A stretch of DNA of 64,000 nucleotides from Maribacter litopenaei (GTDB lineage: Bacteria > Bacteroidota > Bacteroidia > Flavobacteriales > Flavobacteriaceae), in assembly GCF_025244665.1 (NCBI RefSeq), contig NZ_CP104205.1:186001-250000 (forward strand), given 5' to 3'. Below, piece after piece: positions 8,537 to 19,212 of this stretch. Position 1 is the first letter of the stretch, and every line of letters starts with the position of its first letter. Under the pieces are notes generated by a model. It was not told the DNA's origin and searched no databases. It worked only from the letters and a program-made list of their open reading frames with translations. A program made the translations under genes and the position numbers.

Positions 8537-9249
8537 ATGCTCGCCCAATTTGAACAATTTTATCTGACCATAAAAAGCAACCGCTGGTATTGGTTGTTTT
8601 CCATTTTTTGTAGGGTGTCCCTGGCCTTTGCCTTTTTGGTGGCCGGGTGGGTCAAGATCATTGGGGAGCGCTTTGCCAGTGGCTTGTCCGTCATTCATCC
8701 CATGGGCGCCTATCCGGAGGCCCTACACCATACGGGTTATTATTACACCTTTATTGGGGTGGCACAGATCGTAGCCGCCATTTTATTGTTGATTCCCCGT
8801 ACCGTGACCTTGGGAGCCTTGCTTTATTTCCCGATCATTGTCAATATCTGGTTGCTCTCCTATGCGGTACGTTTTGAGGGCCCTATGTCACAGCGCCCCT
8901 CATGGTGTGGGCCTGCCTCTTTTTGATCGTATGGAACTATGACCGGATGCGCTATTTGCTCCCCCTGAACCACTTTTCGGATTTGGGAATCCTCCAAAAA
9001 CCGGAGAAATACAGTTGGAAGTTTCCCTATCTTTTTGCGGGTTTTGTGTTGTTGGTGATGGTGGGTACCGTAGTTTATGCCGAGTTTGGACATGAAGTGA
9101 TGCCCCATAATTCGATCGGGGATTGTAAAAAGCAATTCACCAATGCCCCCAACCAAGAAGCAGGATATCAATTTTGCGAATGCATCCATACGGCCGGAAA
9201 CGACTTGGATAGCTGTTTGGAAACCTATGAAGAAGCTGTAAAACAGTAG
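8537..9249 (+). CDS. DoxX-like integral membrane protein with C-terminal Cys-rich tail (one frameshift)
   Basis: Repaired, this is about 237 residues. The N-terminal ~150 residues carry four predicted membrane helices of the DoxX type (FAFLVAGWVKIIGERF, AQIVAAILLLIPR, YFPIIVNIWLLSYAV, MVWACLFLIVWNYD). A fifth helix follows (LFAGFVLLVMVG), then a periplasmic tail with four Cys (GDCKKQF, FCECIH, SCLETYE). The frame breaks at about 8881-8884, where one base is missing so that GGCCCTATGTC should encode Gly-Pro-Tyr-Val. The next gene starts 3 bases after its stop. A redox or quinone-related role is plausible but not shown. Confidence 0.75.
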
Positions 9250-9251
9250 CT

Positions 9252-9674
9252 ATGAAATTATCCGAAGAAGTAAAGCGATGTATGTCCAAAAGCGTGTTGT
9301 GCTGGTTGGCCACGGCATCCAGGGACAACCTGCCCAACGTTTCCCCAAAGGAAATCTTTGCCCTATACCAAGAGGATAGAATCATCGTGGCAAATATTGC
9401 CTCGCCCCGGACGGTAAAGAACATAAAGGAAAATCCGCAGGTATGCATCAGTTTTCCGGATATTTTGGTACAAAAAGGCTTTCAAGTAAAAGGCAGAGCT
9501 GAAATAATCAAGAAATCCAATCCCGATTTCCCAGCTATGGAAGGGATATTGACTCAAATGACCGAGGGGAAATTTCCTTTTGCGACCATCACGAAGATAA
9601 CCGTGGATCAGATAAAACCCATCATTGCCCCAAGATATCTACTGTACCCGAAACTACGGAACAGGAACAGATAG
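9252..9674 (+). CDS. Pyridoxamine 5'-phosphate oxidase-family flavoprotein
   Basis: This encodes 140 residues with the split-barrel FMN-binding fold: an N-terminal LCWLATASRDNLPNVSPKE strand pair, IVANIASPRTVKNIKENP and a C-terminal Tyr-Leu-Leu-Tyr segment. Small single-domain members reduce or oxidise diverse substrates using FMN or F420. Nothing here identifies the substrate, and it is too short to be PdxH. It follows the DoxX-like gene by 3 bases, probably in the same operon. Confidence 0.82.
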   Translation: MKLSEEVKRCMSKSVLCWLATASRDNLPNVSPKEIFALYQEDRIIVANIASPRTVKNIKENPQVCISFPDILVQKGFQVKGRAEIIKKSNPDFPAMEGILTQMTEGKFPFATITKITVDQIKPIIAPRYLLYPKLRNRNR

Positions 9675-9797
9675 AAAGCGCCAAAAGGATCTATGGCTTT
9701 TGATAGAAAAATGCCTTCTGTCGGTTTGAGTCTCGGCTAAAAATAAGTACCCATTTCAGGGTTTTACATTCAACTATTAATAAACCACCTTGATTCG

Positions 9798-9805
9798 TAT
9801 CTTTA
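9798..9805 (+). promoter_or_regulatory. Possible -7 box upstream of the DUF4421-like gene
   Basis: TATCTTTA matches the Bacteroidota -7 consensus TAnnTTTG in all but the last position and lies 24 bases before the ATG at 9829. No clear -33 TTG was seen at the expected distance. Confidence 0.35.
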
Positions 9806-9828
9806 AGTACCGATCAAACCCGTTGTAT

Positions 9829-10875
9829 ATGAAACCAAGAATCCCTTTTTCCCATTATAAGCTGTTCCAGTTCCTTGTTGTTGCCATGTTTGCCCCTATG
9901 CTGTTACAGGCCCAAGAACAGGATTCCATCACCATTGTGGAAGATGGCTTTATTCAAAAAATGGACGATAAAATCGCCATGGACCTCTCCTTGAACAATG
10001 CCTTTGAGGTGTTTGAGGTACGTACGCCCAATCAGAAGTTGGTCATTCACCCCAATGCATCCACCAACCTCAGGTACAACCTCAATTACCGCTTTATTTC
10101 GCTGGGTTTCTCCATAGCTCCTGATTTTATTCCGGGCAACGGGGACGAGGATCAAAAAGGGGAGACCAAAAGCTTTAGCTTGGGAACGACCCTAATTTTT
10201 AAGCACAGTTTTTTCGAGGTCTCTTACGACAGGGTCAAAGGATATTATTTGGACAATACAGAGGATTTTACCACCCTAATTCCCGGAGACCCCTATATTC
10301 AGTTCCCGGATCTTAGATATAAGGGTTTTTCCCTTTCGGCAGGGTACTACAACAATTCCAGGTTTTCCTTTAAGAGCCTTACCTCACAAACGGAGAGGCA
10401 GTTAAAGAGCGCCGGTAGTTTTATGCCTACCTTCAACTTAAGGTATTATATTGTGGACGATACCTCGGGAACACCCGGTACGCAGAAGTCCAATAACTGG
10501 GAAACGAGCATCGATCCGGGATATGCCTATACGTTTGTGGCCAAGGAAAAATATTATCTCTCCCTGGGTACACAGGCCCATGTGGGGTATCTGCATACCA
10601 AACTTACCACCCGACTCAACACCGGGGAGAATATCAGCGATCAGAATAATTTTTTGTTCCGATGGGACGGAAGGGTAGGCGTGGGCTACAATGGCGACCG
10701 ATTCTATTCCGGCCTGTACGGAACACTTTCGGGAACCCAATACAAACAAGAAAATACGACGGTGGTCAATCATGATACCAGGGTATTTTACCATCTCTTT
10801 TTGGGAATCCGTTTGGATGCTCCCGATTACCTGAAACGAAAGGTAGGCGCCTTTGAGGATAAGTACCTCAAATAA
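9829..10875 (+). CDS. DUF4421-like outer-membrane protein
   Basis: The product is 348 residues from the ATG at 9829, chosen because it opens a clear signal peptide ending LLQA before QEQDS; a TTG at 9790 would add an unlikely 13-residue extension. The mature protein is a repeating Gly/Tyr/Phe-rich beta pattern (YRFISLGFSIAPDF, GFSLSAGYYNN, GVGYNGDRFYSGLYG) and ends near YLKRKVGAFEDKYLK. This matches DUF4421 proteins, presumed outer-membrane barrels of unknown function. The reading frame is intact. Confidence 0.8.
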   Translation: MKPRIPFSHYKLFQFLVVAMFAPMLLQAQEQDSITIVEDGFIQKMDDKIAMDLSLNNAFEVFEVRTPNQKLVIHPNASTNLRYNLNYRFISLGFSIAPDFIPGNGDEDQKGETKSFSLGTTLIFKHSFFEVSYDRVKGYYLDNTEDFTTLIPGDPYIQFPDLRYKGFSLSAGYYNNSRFSFKSLTSQTERQLKSAGSFMPTFNLRYYIVDDTSGTPGTQKSNNWETSIDPGYAYTFVAKEKYYLSLGTQAHVGYLHTKLTTRLNTGENISDQNNFLFRWDGRVGVGYNGDRFYSGLYGTLSGTQYKQENTTVVNHDTRVFYHLFLGIRLDAPDYLKRKVGAFEDKYLK

Positions 10876-10930
10876 TGCCAGTGAATCAAAACTATCCCTA
10901 AAATGGGGTTCCTAAAATACGGGAAGGTGG

Positions 10931-10938
10931 TATTTTTG
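10931..10938 (+). promoter_or_regulatory. -7 promoter box upstream of the CDF transporter
   Basis: TATTTTTG is an exact match to the Bacteroidota -7 consensus TAnnTTTG, 21 bases before the ATG at 10960. A weak TTC-type -33 may lie about 22 bases upstream. Confidence 0.5.
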
Positions 10939-10959
10939 CACTACTCCTTTTAAGTTGCC

Positions 10960-11845
10960 ATGACGAACGAACAAAGCGCCATACGAACCACGTATTTCAG
11001 TATCATCGGGAATACGGGTCTCGCCTTAGTAAAGGGATTGGCCGGATTTTTTGGAAATTCCTACGCCCTTATTGCGGATGCCATTGAATCCACCACGGAT
11101 ATTTTTTCTTCCCTGTTGGTGTTGTTCGGTCTCACCTATGCCAAAAAACCTGCGGACGACAACCATCCCTATGGTCATGGAAAGATAGAGCCTTTGGTGA
11201 CCTTTTTGGTGGTCGCATTTTTGGTAACTTCCGCCACGGTCATCGCCTATGAAAGCATAGAAAACATCCGTACGCCGCACAAAGTACCCAAACCATGAAT
11301 CTTGATCGTACTGGGTGTCATCATTCTCTCGGAAGGAAGTGTCTTATAGGGTAGTACTTAAAAAGAGCAAACAGACACACAGTTCCTCGTTAAAGGCGGA
11401 TGCCTGGCACCACCGTAGCGATGCCATTACTTCGGTCATGGCCTTTGTGGGTATTTCCATTGCCCTGATTTTTGGTAAAGGCTACGAAACGGCGGACGAT
11501 TGGGCGGCACTATTGGCCTCAGGCTTTATTCTGTACAACAGTTACCTTATTTTTAGACCGGCCCTGGGTGAAATTATGGATGAACATCGGTATGACGACT
11601 TACTCGATACCATAAAGGAAGAGTCTGTAAAGGTGAAAGGAATCGTAGGAACCGAAAAATGTTATATCCGTAAGGCGGGTATGAAATACCATATCGATCT
11701 GCATGCCATGGTAAAGGCCGATATATCCGTTCGTGAAGGTCATGAAATAGCCCATCGGTTACAAGATCATCTCAAGGCGGTCATGCCCAATTTGGAACAT
11801 GTATTGATCCATATAGAACCGGATGATTTGGCGATGAATGATTAA
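10960..11845 (+). CDS. Cation diffusion facilitator transporter (stop codon plus frameshift)
   Basis: Repaired, this is about 295 residues. It has membrane segments with the CDF metal-site pattern (SYALIADAIESTTD and DAWHHRSDAITS), the HPYGHGKIEP loop after helix III and a cytoplasmic C-terminal domain ending VLIHIEPDD. CDF proteins export Zn, Fe, Mn or Co by proton antiport. Two lesions lie close together. A TGA at 11296-11298 stands where TGG (Trp) would continue the membrane helix. A one-base shift follows around 11331-11337 (GGAAGGAAG). Either this is a true pseudogene or both are errors; the many similar indels nearby favour error. Confidence 0.8.
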
Positions 11846-11956
11846 TGTAAGGGGTATAGTCGTCCAAAGCTAGGATTTGGCTTCATTATCCATGGATATG
11901 GATACGTTTTAGGGGAGAAACCTGCCGAACTTTGTTAAAACAAAAACAATGACATT

Positions 11957-12718
11957 ATGGGTACGAATAAAATTGCAGTAATTACAGGAGGAAGTAGGGG
12001 ACTGGGCAAGGATATGGCCCTTCAGATCGCAAAGAAAGGTTTGGATGTGGTGATAACCTATCATACCAATAGGGGTGCGGCCGAGGACGTCGTAGCACAG
12101 GTTAAAAAATATGGGATAAAATCTTTTGCCCTGCAATTGGATACGAGCGATGTTTCCACCTTTGATGCCTTTTATGGCCGTTTGGAAGAAGGCCTCGAGG
12201 AAACCATGGATAGCACCCACTTCGACTTTCTCATCAACAATGCCGGTACGGGCATTTACAAACCTTTTTTGGAAACTACCGAGGAAGATTTCGACGAAAT
12301 GATGAACGTCCATTTAAAAGGGGTGTACTTCCTGACCCAAAAAGCATTAAAATACTTGAACGATGGCGGAGGAATCATTAATATTTCCTCCGGATTGGCT
12401 CGATTTACCTTTCCCAAATCCTCGGCCTACGCGTCCATGAAGGGTGGCGTGGAGGTCTTTACCCGATACCTTGCCAAGGAATTGGGAGATAGAAAAATCA
12501 GGGCCAACGTAGTGGCGCCAGGTGCGGTAGCTACCGATTTTGGCAATGGGGAGAACAAGACCAACGAACAGAAGCGGAAAATGGTGTCCAGTGTTACGGC
12601 CTTGGGAAGAGTAGGGGAACCGGAAGACATTGGAGGATTGGTCGCTTTTTTATGTACGGAGGATGCCCGATGGATCAATGGTCAGCGTATTGAGGCATCT
12701 GGTGGCACCATGTTGTAA
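11957..12718 (+). CDS. Short-chain dehydrogenase/reductase
   Basis: This is an intact 253-residue classical SDR. It has a GGSRGLGK nucleotide-binding loop, NNAGTGIY, catalytic Ser in ISSGLARF and the Tyr-x-x-x-Lys pair in SAYASMKGG, plus the C-terminal WINGQRIEASGG. It is most like the glucose/ribitol-dehydrogenase and FabG-like groups, so it is an NAD(P)-dependent oxidoreductase of unknown alcohol or ketone. It stands alone between a transporter gene and a convergent gene. Confidence 0.88.
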   Translation: MGTNKIAVITGGSRGLGKDMALQIAKKGLDVVITYHTNRGAAEDVVAQVKKYGIKSFALQLDTSDVSTFDAFYGRLEEGLEETMDSTHFDFLINNAGTGIYKPFLETTEEDFDEMMNVHLKGVYFLTQKALKYLNDGGGIINISSGLARFTFPKSSAYASMKGGVEVFTRYLAKELGDRKIRANVVAPGAVATDFGNGENKTNEQKRKMVSSVTALGRVGEPEDIGGLVAFLCTEDARWINGQRIEASGGTML

Positions 12719-12745
12719 CGGTATTTGTATTATTAGATTTGAATA

Positions 12746-13686
12746 TTAGGATTTAAGATTCTCCAACATAGTTTGGGTGGTCAGGTCAGGATCAAATTCG
12801 GTTGCCATCCCCAATCCTTCTGTGCGTCGGAATCGTCAATGCTTTTAGGCCAGGAGTCGGCAATGGCCTGTCTAAAATCAGGCTCATAATCGATATTAAA
12901 ATCGGGAAGGTGCTTTTGAATACTGCGGGCCATTTCCGCCGGGTCAAAACTCATTGCGGAAAGGTTATAGGCAGAGCGCACTTTAATGTTTTCGGCATCT
13001 GCTTCCATCAACTCCAAAGTGGCCCTTATGGCATCGTCCATAAACATCATGGGTAAAGAAGTATCCTCCTTCAAAAAACAGGTATAGCGCCCTTGGCTTA
13101 GGGCCTTGTGATAAATCTCAACGGCATAATCCGTTGTACCGCCACCGGGCATGGTCTTCCAGCTAATGAGTCCCGGATAGCGAAGACTGCGTACGTCCAC
13201 GTTGAATTTCTTAAAGTAATACTCGCACCAACGTTCCCCGGATTGCTTACTGATACCGTATACCGTACTAGGTTCCATAATGGTATGTTGGGGTGTATGA
13301 TCCTTGGGGGTATTGGGGCCAAAAACGGCGATACTTGAGGGCCAAAAGACCTTGTTTATCTTTTTCTCCTTGGCAAGGTTCAGTACGTTGAAAAGGGAGT
13401 TCATGTTGAGGTTCCAGGCACGCATGGGAAATTTTTCGGCTGTGGCACTGAGCATGGCGGCCATCAAATAGACCTCGGTGATATCATAGTAGGCCACCAC
13501 TTCTTCCAAGGCATCATAATTGGTGGCGTCCAGGATTTCAAATGGCCCGGAATTCATCAAGCTATCACTGCCCTCACGGATATCACTGGCAATAACTCGG
13601 TTATTCCCGTAACGTTCCCGTAAGGTAAGGGTGAGTTCCGTTCCAATTTGTCCGCAGGCACCAATAATCAAGATGTATTTTTCCAT
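12746..13686 (-). CDS. L-threonine 3-dehydrogenase-like NAD-dependent epimerase/dehydrogenase (one frameshift)
   Basis: Repaired, this is about 313 residues. It belongs to the extended SDR type of L-threonine dehydrogenase: GACGQIGTEL for NAD binding, Ser in WPSSIAVFGP, Tyr-x-x-x-Lys in TVYGISKQSG and the family block GGGTTDYAVEIYH. It would oxidise threonine to 2-amino-3-ketobutyrate in the cytoplasm. The open frame ends early at 12781. One missing A in the AAA at 12794-12796 restores PDLTTQTMLENL and a stop at 12746, matching family length. It is convergent with the SDR gene. Confidence 0.88.
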
Positions 13687-13751
13687 TAAAAAAGAAGTTA
13701 AATGACCTATTGGGTAAAGATAACTTTTCTTAAAAGTTGTACCTTCGATCT

Positions 13752-14252
13752 ATGCCAAAATTCCTGTATTTTCTCGTAATTCTGTTGCTTATGGGCTCCT
13801 GTAAGGAGGGAGTCCAAGAGACGGCTACCGTGTCGGAATCTAGTTTTGGGGCTATGGCCAATGCTATGCCCAAAGTGGTTTCAGTCAATGCCAAAGCAGA
13901 GGCTATTTTGTCCCAATGGAAGGAGTACTATTCCTTTCATCAGAGTTTTGAGCGTCTCTATACCATCGATTTTAGGGAAGATTTGGTCTTGGTCATCGAG
14001 GATTTGGTGGAAAAGCAAAAGGTATTGGAGGCAAGTGAATATCCTGCGGAGTTCAATATTCCACAAGTGAAGGGTAGACAAAAGGTGGTAAAAACGTATA
14101 TACTTAAGACAAAGGGCGATCTGGAATATAGACTAAACCCTGAGAGTTCCATGAAGGAACTGATAACCGCTTACAATGCATTGAGGGAGCAATTCAATGT
14201 GACCGTAAACAATACTTTGCCTACAGAACTGATTGAAAATGAAGACATTTAG
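13752..14252 (+). CDS. Hypothetical lipoprotein
   Basis: The product is 166 residues from the ATG at 13752, which opens a lipoprotein signal peptide with lipobox LLMGSC. The mature part is helical and charged with no motif I recognise. A -7-like box (TACCTTCG, 13739-13746) lies immediately upstream, implying a near-leaderless transcript, if real. The stop overlaps the start of the next gene by 14 bases, so the two are translationally coupled. Confidence 0.7.
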   Translation: MPKFLYFLVILLLMGSCKEGVQETATVSESSFGAMANAMPKVVSVNAKAEAILSQWKEYYSFHQSFERLYTIDFREDLVLVIEDLVEKQKVLEASEYPAEFNIPQVKGRQKVVKTYILKTKGDLEYRLNPESSMKELITAYNALREQFNVTVNNTLPTELIENEDI

Positions 14253-14732
14253 CTGTATACTTTTTCTTTTTGGTTGTATCCTATTGAAGGGACAGGAAGC
14301 AGAAAGAACTAACATAGATCAAACATTGGATGCTTGGCACAAAGCAGCTGCTGAGGCTAATTTTGATGCCTATTTTGGATTGATGACAGACGATGCCGTT
14401 TTTATAGGTACGGATGCCACTGAAAATTGGCAACTGCCCGAGTTCAAGGCCTATGCAAAGCCCCATTTTGATAAGGGAAGGGCTTGGAGTTTTACAGCTG
14501 TAGAACGCCATATTTATTTGGATGCTTCCGGAGAAGTTGCCTGGTTCGATGAACTTTTGGATACCCAAATGAAATTGTGCAGAGGATCCGGGGTTCGGAA
14601 AAGGTTAATGGTTCTTGGAAGATTGCCCACTATGTACTCTCCATTGCCGTACCCAATGATAATGTTGCGGAATTGATCAAGATAAAGGAGGCTACGGACA
14701 ACGTTTTGTTGGAAGAACTGCGTAAAAATTAA
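14239..14732 (+). CDS. Secreted SnoaL/NTF2-like protein (one frameshift)
   Basis: Repaired, this is about 164 residues. After a signal peptide (FLFGCILLKGQ), an NTF2-like fold is seen (IDQTLDAWHKAAAEANFDAY, then MTDDAVFIGTDATENW). This is the family of DUF4440/SnoaL-like proteins; the function is unknown. The frame breaks around 14596-14598 (GTTCGGAAAAGG). A one-base insertion there restores EKVNGSWKIAHYVLS and a stop at 14730-14732, the normal family end. It overlaps the preceding lipoprotein gene by 14 bases. Confidence 0.8.
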
Positions 14733-14734
14733 AA

Positions 14735-14767
14735 AACCGTCCAAAAACATCAAAGTTCTTAAACGGT
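14735..14767. terminator. Weak bidirectional terminator between convergent genes
   Basis: ACCGT (14736-14740) can pair with ACGGT (14763-14767). On the minus strand the stem is followed by a six-T run. It sits between genes converging from both sides. Confidence 0.5.
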
Positions 14768-14789
14768 CTTTTCTTATTTCTTAAACCTT

Positions 14790-15491
14790 TTATTGCTTTG
14801 GTTCAGTAGCCGGCGCTTCTTTTCCGGAAGTCAGTGCCTGTTTGCTCAAACTTGCCAAATTAAAGTTAGGATCAATCGCCAGGGCTTCATCAATGATGGC
14901 TATGGCTGCATCTATATTTTCCTTATCGTTGTTATATTGAACCAGCCCCTTTAAATGAAGGAAGGCCGCTTTTAATGGAACCTCATAGGGCTGTTGGCGC
15001 TCATAAAAGGCATACCGCATGTCATCCTTGGCGTTTGCAATTCCATATTCAATGTTTGTTGATGCACCTGCGTTATCCCCCACTATAATCTTTAAGTCGG
15101 CCAATTCGTACGCCAAATAAGGATTTGGATTTCTTTGATACAGTACCTCGAATTGTTCCAAGGCTCTTTTTGGCTGGTTCAATGCCTTTAGGGAAATGGC
15201 CTTTACCTGTACTGCCAAGTCGGAATCGTTATCCACTTTTTCAATGCCTATGGTATTAAGTGCCTGTAAGTGCTGGTTGTCATTGGCGTATATATAGGCC
15301 AAGGTATCCATACGCTCTTTGGAAGGGGATAGTACATTCAAGTGGGTTAGGGCATTGATGACACCATCCACATCACCTTGCAATCTCATCTGGTTGTAAA
15401 ACTGCTCATAATGCTTTTGCAGTTCACTTTTGGTCTGTGCCGTTCCATAAAGACCTACGGATAGCACTAGTACCATAACTAATTTTTTCAT
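14790..15491 (-). CDS. Periplasmic TPR-repeat protein
   Basis: The product is 233 residues from the second Met (15491). It has a signal peptide ending YGTAQT and then helical tetratricopeptide-like repeats (ALNQPKRALEQFEVLYQRNPN and AIAIIDEALAIDPNFNLA). TPR proteins scaffold protein interactions; no enzyme domain is present. The tail is rich in Pro, Glu and Lys. It is a single gene flanked by terminators on both sides. Confidence 0.8.
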   Translation of the reverse strand: MKKLVMVLVLSVGLYGTAQTKSELQKHYEQFYNQMRLQGDVDGVINALTHLNVLSPSKERMDTLAYIYANDNQHLQALNTIGIEKVDNDSDLAVQVKAISLKALNQPKRALEQFEVLYQRNPNPYLAYELADLKIIVGDNAGASTNIEYGIANAKDDMRYAFYERQQPYEVPLKAAFLHLKGLVQYNNDKENIDAAIAIIDEALAIDPNFNLASLSKQALTSGKEAPATEPKQ

Positions 15492-15576
15492 CACGTACTG
15501 ATTTATTTTTTGGTGCGCTAAACTATTAAAATATTCCGAATGAACTTGTTAAGGAAAGCCTTAATTGCATGTAAAA

Positions 15577-15607
15577 GAAAAAGGACGCTCTTTTGGCGTC
15601 CTTTTTC
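15577..15607. terminator. Strong bidirectional terminator
   Basis: AAAAGGACGC and GCGTCCTTTT form a perfect stem around a TCTTTTG loop, with A-run and T-run flanks. It ends the gene whose stop is at 15625 (minus strand). Confidence 0.8.
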
Positions 15608-15624
15608 TTTATGGTTTTAATGTC

Positions 15625-15999
15625 TTATACTAGGGAATAGACTTGCTCCTTTTGTCTAAAGTTCTTCAACAATTGCGCATAGAAACCAATACTTTTTCGA
15701 TCCTTTTCAATACAGGAGCGCAAGAAACTCTTTAAGTTACCGAACAACAGATTGATATGTAGAATGGGCAAGTTGATATTTAGTTTGCCCGGGTTATAGG
15801 AATCATCGTCCATTAGGACATCCATTTCAATCCGATGTCGATGATAGTCGATCGAAACATCGGCTGCGTTGTAATATTTTTTTAAAAGTGCCACATGTAA
15901 TTGTGTAAACTTTTCTGATTTTCGCTTTGCCCCACAACTCTGTGTGATCAAGCGCTCCAACTCCATGATAATCCGTTCGTTTAGCTTAGAATTTTTCAT
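15625..15999 (-). CDS. Conserved small cytoplasmic protein
   Basis: This is an intact 124-residue protein with no signal peptide or membrane segment. It is basic and helical at the start (KRKSEKFTQLHVALLKKYYN), with a beta-rich middle (INLPILHINLLFGNLKSFLRS). I recognise no domain. It has its own terminator, and the AT-rich 126-base gap upstream (16000-16125) probably holds its promoter, although no clear -7 box was found. Confidence 0.6.
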   Translation of the reverse strand: MKNSKLNERIIMELERLITQSCGAKRKSEKFTQLHVALLKKYYNAADVSIDYHRHRIEMDVLMDDDSYNPGKLNINLPILHINLLFGNLKSFLRSCIEKDRKSIGFYAQLLKNFRQKEQVYSLV

Positions 16000-16125
16000 G
16001 ATACATTGTTTTAAAGTTTACATAAAGTTATGCATTTCATCGATAACTATTTAAAAATCAATGATTTATTAACATGAATCACTCTATTATGTTGTGAAAA
16101 CCAAAAAAAGTGTGGTAAACGATAC

Positions 16126-16934
16126 TTAAATAGAGGTTAAAAAACTGTAATATTTAGTAATAAAAGGACTACAAGATGTAATTTTTTTAAAGTTGTTACT
16201 CGTATTCTCCATATATACCGGTGGTTCAAGGCCTTGTTCCATAGCCTTTTCGGTATAATAGGATTCCTTTGTCGGGTGTTCTGGGTAGACCGCATTGAGC
16301 AGAATTCCCCATGCATTTTTTTGGATGATATTGGTTATAATGCCAATGCAATCATCTAAGTGTATGAGGTTAATGGGCGCATTGCCCCCTGTAAGGTTGC
16401 GTCCTTCCGGATAACATGTTGACCGGATGTCTATCCGGACCAATGAGCCCGGCAAATCGAATAATGGTCGACTCAACATGGGAATTTTCCCGAATGAGCT
16501 TTTCCGTTTCCAACAATTGCTTACCAGCTTCCGAGCTTGGTATAGGAATGGTTTCCTCATTCACTTCCCCTTGATTTTCACCATACACAGAAGTGCTGCT
16601 CACAAATAGGATGTTATTTACTGAGGAAGACGCTATTTCATTCAGCAACAACTGAATTTTACGTACGTAGTTTTCTTTGGGTCCTTTGCCACGTAGTCTC
16701 GGTTGGAATATTTATGATAAGAAAATCTATGCCGTCTAAAAAGGCGGCTAGGTTGCCCTTGATTTCTGATTCGGAAATTTGAATCAAATAGGAATCAATG
16801 CCCAAATGGGTAAGACTATCCATTTTATCCTTGGAAGTAGTGGTTCCCTTAACCGTGAAACCTTGTTCCAAAAGGTTTTTTGCCAGGTGCAGTCCCAGCC
16901 ATCCGCAACCCAAGACTCCAATTACCTTATTCAA
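16126..16934 (-). CDS. NAD(P)-dependent epimerase/dehydratase-like protein (two frameshifts)
   Basis: Repaired, this is about 269 residues. It has a Rossmann start LGCGWLGLHLA, the SSTSVYGENQGEV block and a C-terminal NLIHLDDCIGII segment. This matches the atypical SDR group represented by YeeF/YbjT-like proteins, which bind NAD(P) but often lack known substrates. Lesions are one extra A near 16711 (CCAACCG for CCACCG) and one extra base near 16408-16412. Its start overlaps the end of the M28 peptidase gene by 8 bases, so they form an operon transcribed leftward. Confidence 0.75.
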
Positions 16935-19212
16935 ACTTGATTTTTTGAATGGTTACTATCGCATCGTTCAAGACAAAGGGCATCGGGATATTATCTTCCG
17001 GCCTCTTAGGTACGGTAAACATGGGATTACTTAATAAATCATTACTGGCCTCGTAAAAGGTCAGTTCCAGTTTTTCTTCCGAAGGATATTCCAATTGAAG
17101 TTTTGTAATATCGTTTTCACTGATGTAGTGCGTAACCAGTTTACCATTTCTTCTTCCCTTCAAATAGTAATCGGTTAAAGGAATACCGTTTACCACTGCC
17201 TTTTCAATAGAGGTGGCATTAGTGAAAATTTCCAATCGGTTTACATTTCGTTGGGGAATTATTTGAAGCTGTATGAACCTCGAGGCACCTAAAATAGTAT
17301 CCGAAAGTATCTCGATGACCGGTGGTGCTATTTCCTTTGTAGGGGCTTCCGCTATGTAACTAAATCCTGATCCGTACTTGCTACTAATGGTGTTTTCTGC
17401 CAAATCCTGGGGACGTTTTTTGGTCTCTCCTATATACTGTTGTGTCCAATCTGAAAGCACCTTTTCATAGGTGGCCCAATGACTTTGTTTTTTATCGACG
17501 TTCCATACATATAATAAACTAGTAGGTTTTGGACTATCGACGTTAAAATCGGAATTCATATGAGCCGATACAAAGAAGCCCGTAAACAGTAAGAAACTCA
17601 AAAAGGCCAAACCTCTTTTATTGCGGTATCTTAGGATTAGGGGTAGCAACAGGAAAAAAGGTCAATGTGGTGAACACAGTACTGGCCACCATCATTTTAA
17701 GTCCTAGGGCAATAGGAAAAAGCTGGATTAATGGGGCAAAAAGAAAAATAGCGGGTAGACCTAAGAAAAGCAATAAAAACCCATTGGGGTTTTTTTGATT
17801 AATGAGAATATATAGGGCGACCAAGCCCGCATATATGGGAATGACAAAAAATGCGGCACCGTTCAAATAAAGACATAGTAAGGTACAAATGACCAACCAT
17901 AAAAATAGGGGAGCGACCAAGAGGTTGGGTGTTTTTACCACTTGAAACTTATGATAGGCGTAGAAACAGATGCTCAATGAGAAAAATACAAAAACTAAGA
18001 TGTAGGCATGCCCATTATAGGTAAAGCCATGGAGCATATCCAAATACTCGGGTAAATCGATTTTAGAATGTCCCATGAGAAGTAACCCACCACCCCGTTG
18101 ATAATCAGGGCCAGCAGCATAGGGACAAATCCCTTCAAAATATCCTTACCATTCAGAACCTTTTTTTGAATGCCTAAAACCAATAGCCCAACAAAAAAGG
18201 CAATTCCTAAAAAGAGCATGGGCCAGATCCATTCAAATGGATAGGATACCATTTTAAAAAATGGCATATTGAAATAAACGGATTCCTTTAGGCTTCGGAC
18301 AGTACTCAAATCCAAATCACTAAAATGATTCAATAAAGCGGTAAGATAACTACCTTGATGGGCAAGGGTATTTTTGTCCAATCGTTCATAGGTGTCCTTT
18401 GCCGTATGATAGTCGAAATGGTCATCTATAAAGGCGAAATTAAACCCATCTATGTCTGCTTTTTCCCTAAAAACCGTTAAGTCCGTATCATTCGGGAGCA
18501 ATTTATAAATACTGTAAGCAAGGGAGTTTGCTACGGGATATTCCGGTTTCGCTTTTGTGAACTCTTTTATTAAATTATAGTTTCCCCTATTGGTTTCCAA
18601 TAACATAATTCCAGGACCTCCACTGCCGCGCGCCTCAAAATTAAGAACCAAGCCAACATCCTTGATCCAAGGGTGTTCCTTTACAAACAGGTCGGCCCCG
18701 TTCAAGCCCAGCTCCTCAGCATCCGAAATTAGGATGATAATATCGTTTTTTGGGGCTTCATTTTTTGCCAAAAAGGACCTTACACCCTCTAGAATGGTGG
18801 TGACCCCACTACCGGCATCGCTGGCCCCATAGGAAGAATGCGGACTGCTATCATAATGGCTTAACAAGAGCAGGGCCTTGCCCTCACCAGTACCTTTGAT
18901 TCTTGCCAAAATATTGGTGGCTTTACTGAGATTTGCCCAATCACCGGCGGTATATCCCGTTTGCAGTTGGGTTTGCAGGCCCATTTTTTCCAATTGTGAA
19001 ACGATGTAACTCCTCACCTTTTGATGTCCCGGGAACCCGACTCCATGTGGCTCCTTGGTAATTGCTTCTACATGCTCCAAGGCCCGGTCTGTAGAAAACA
19101 GACTTTCGTTTTTATCCATGTCAGGGGAATAGGAAGGCATTAAGGATGAGATGCTCCAGTAAACCGCGAATGTAAGTAGGAGCAGCGTAAGTACGGAGGA
19201 GGTCTTTTTCAT
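16927..19212 (-). CDS. Membrane-anchored M28-family peptidase (two frameshifts)
   Basis: Repaired, this is about 762 residues. It has an N-terminal anchor helix, an M28 zinc aminopeptidase domain (ligands His119 in LSHYDSSP, Asp132 in ASDAGSG, Glu166/167 in DAEELGL, a Glu in NFEARGSGG and His in HFDYHTAKD), then several membrane helices and a C-terminal lumenal-type domain. This layout is like Fxna/ERMP1-type bacterial peptidases. Lesions are one C lost (18050-18052, GGG on the plus strand) and one extra T-A pair in the six-A run at 17654-17659. It probably trims peptides in the periplasm. Confidence 0.88.

Noticed and set aside
11296..11298. TGA read as Trp (alternative genetic code)
   Set aside because: Many intact genes in the window end with TGA (for example at 61273 and 60349), and only two internal TGA codons occur, both beside indels.
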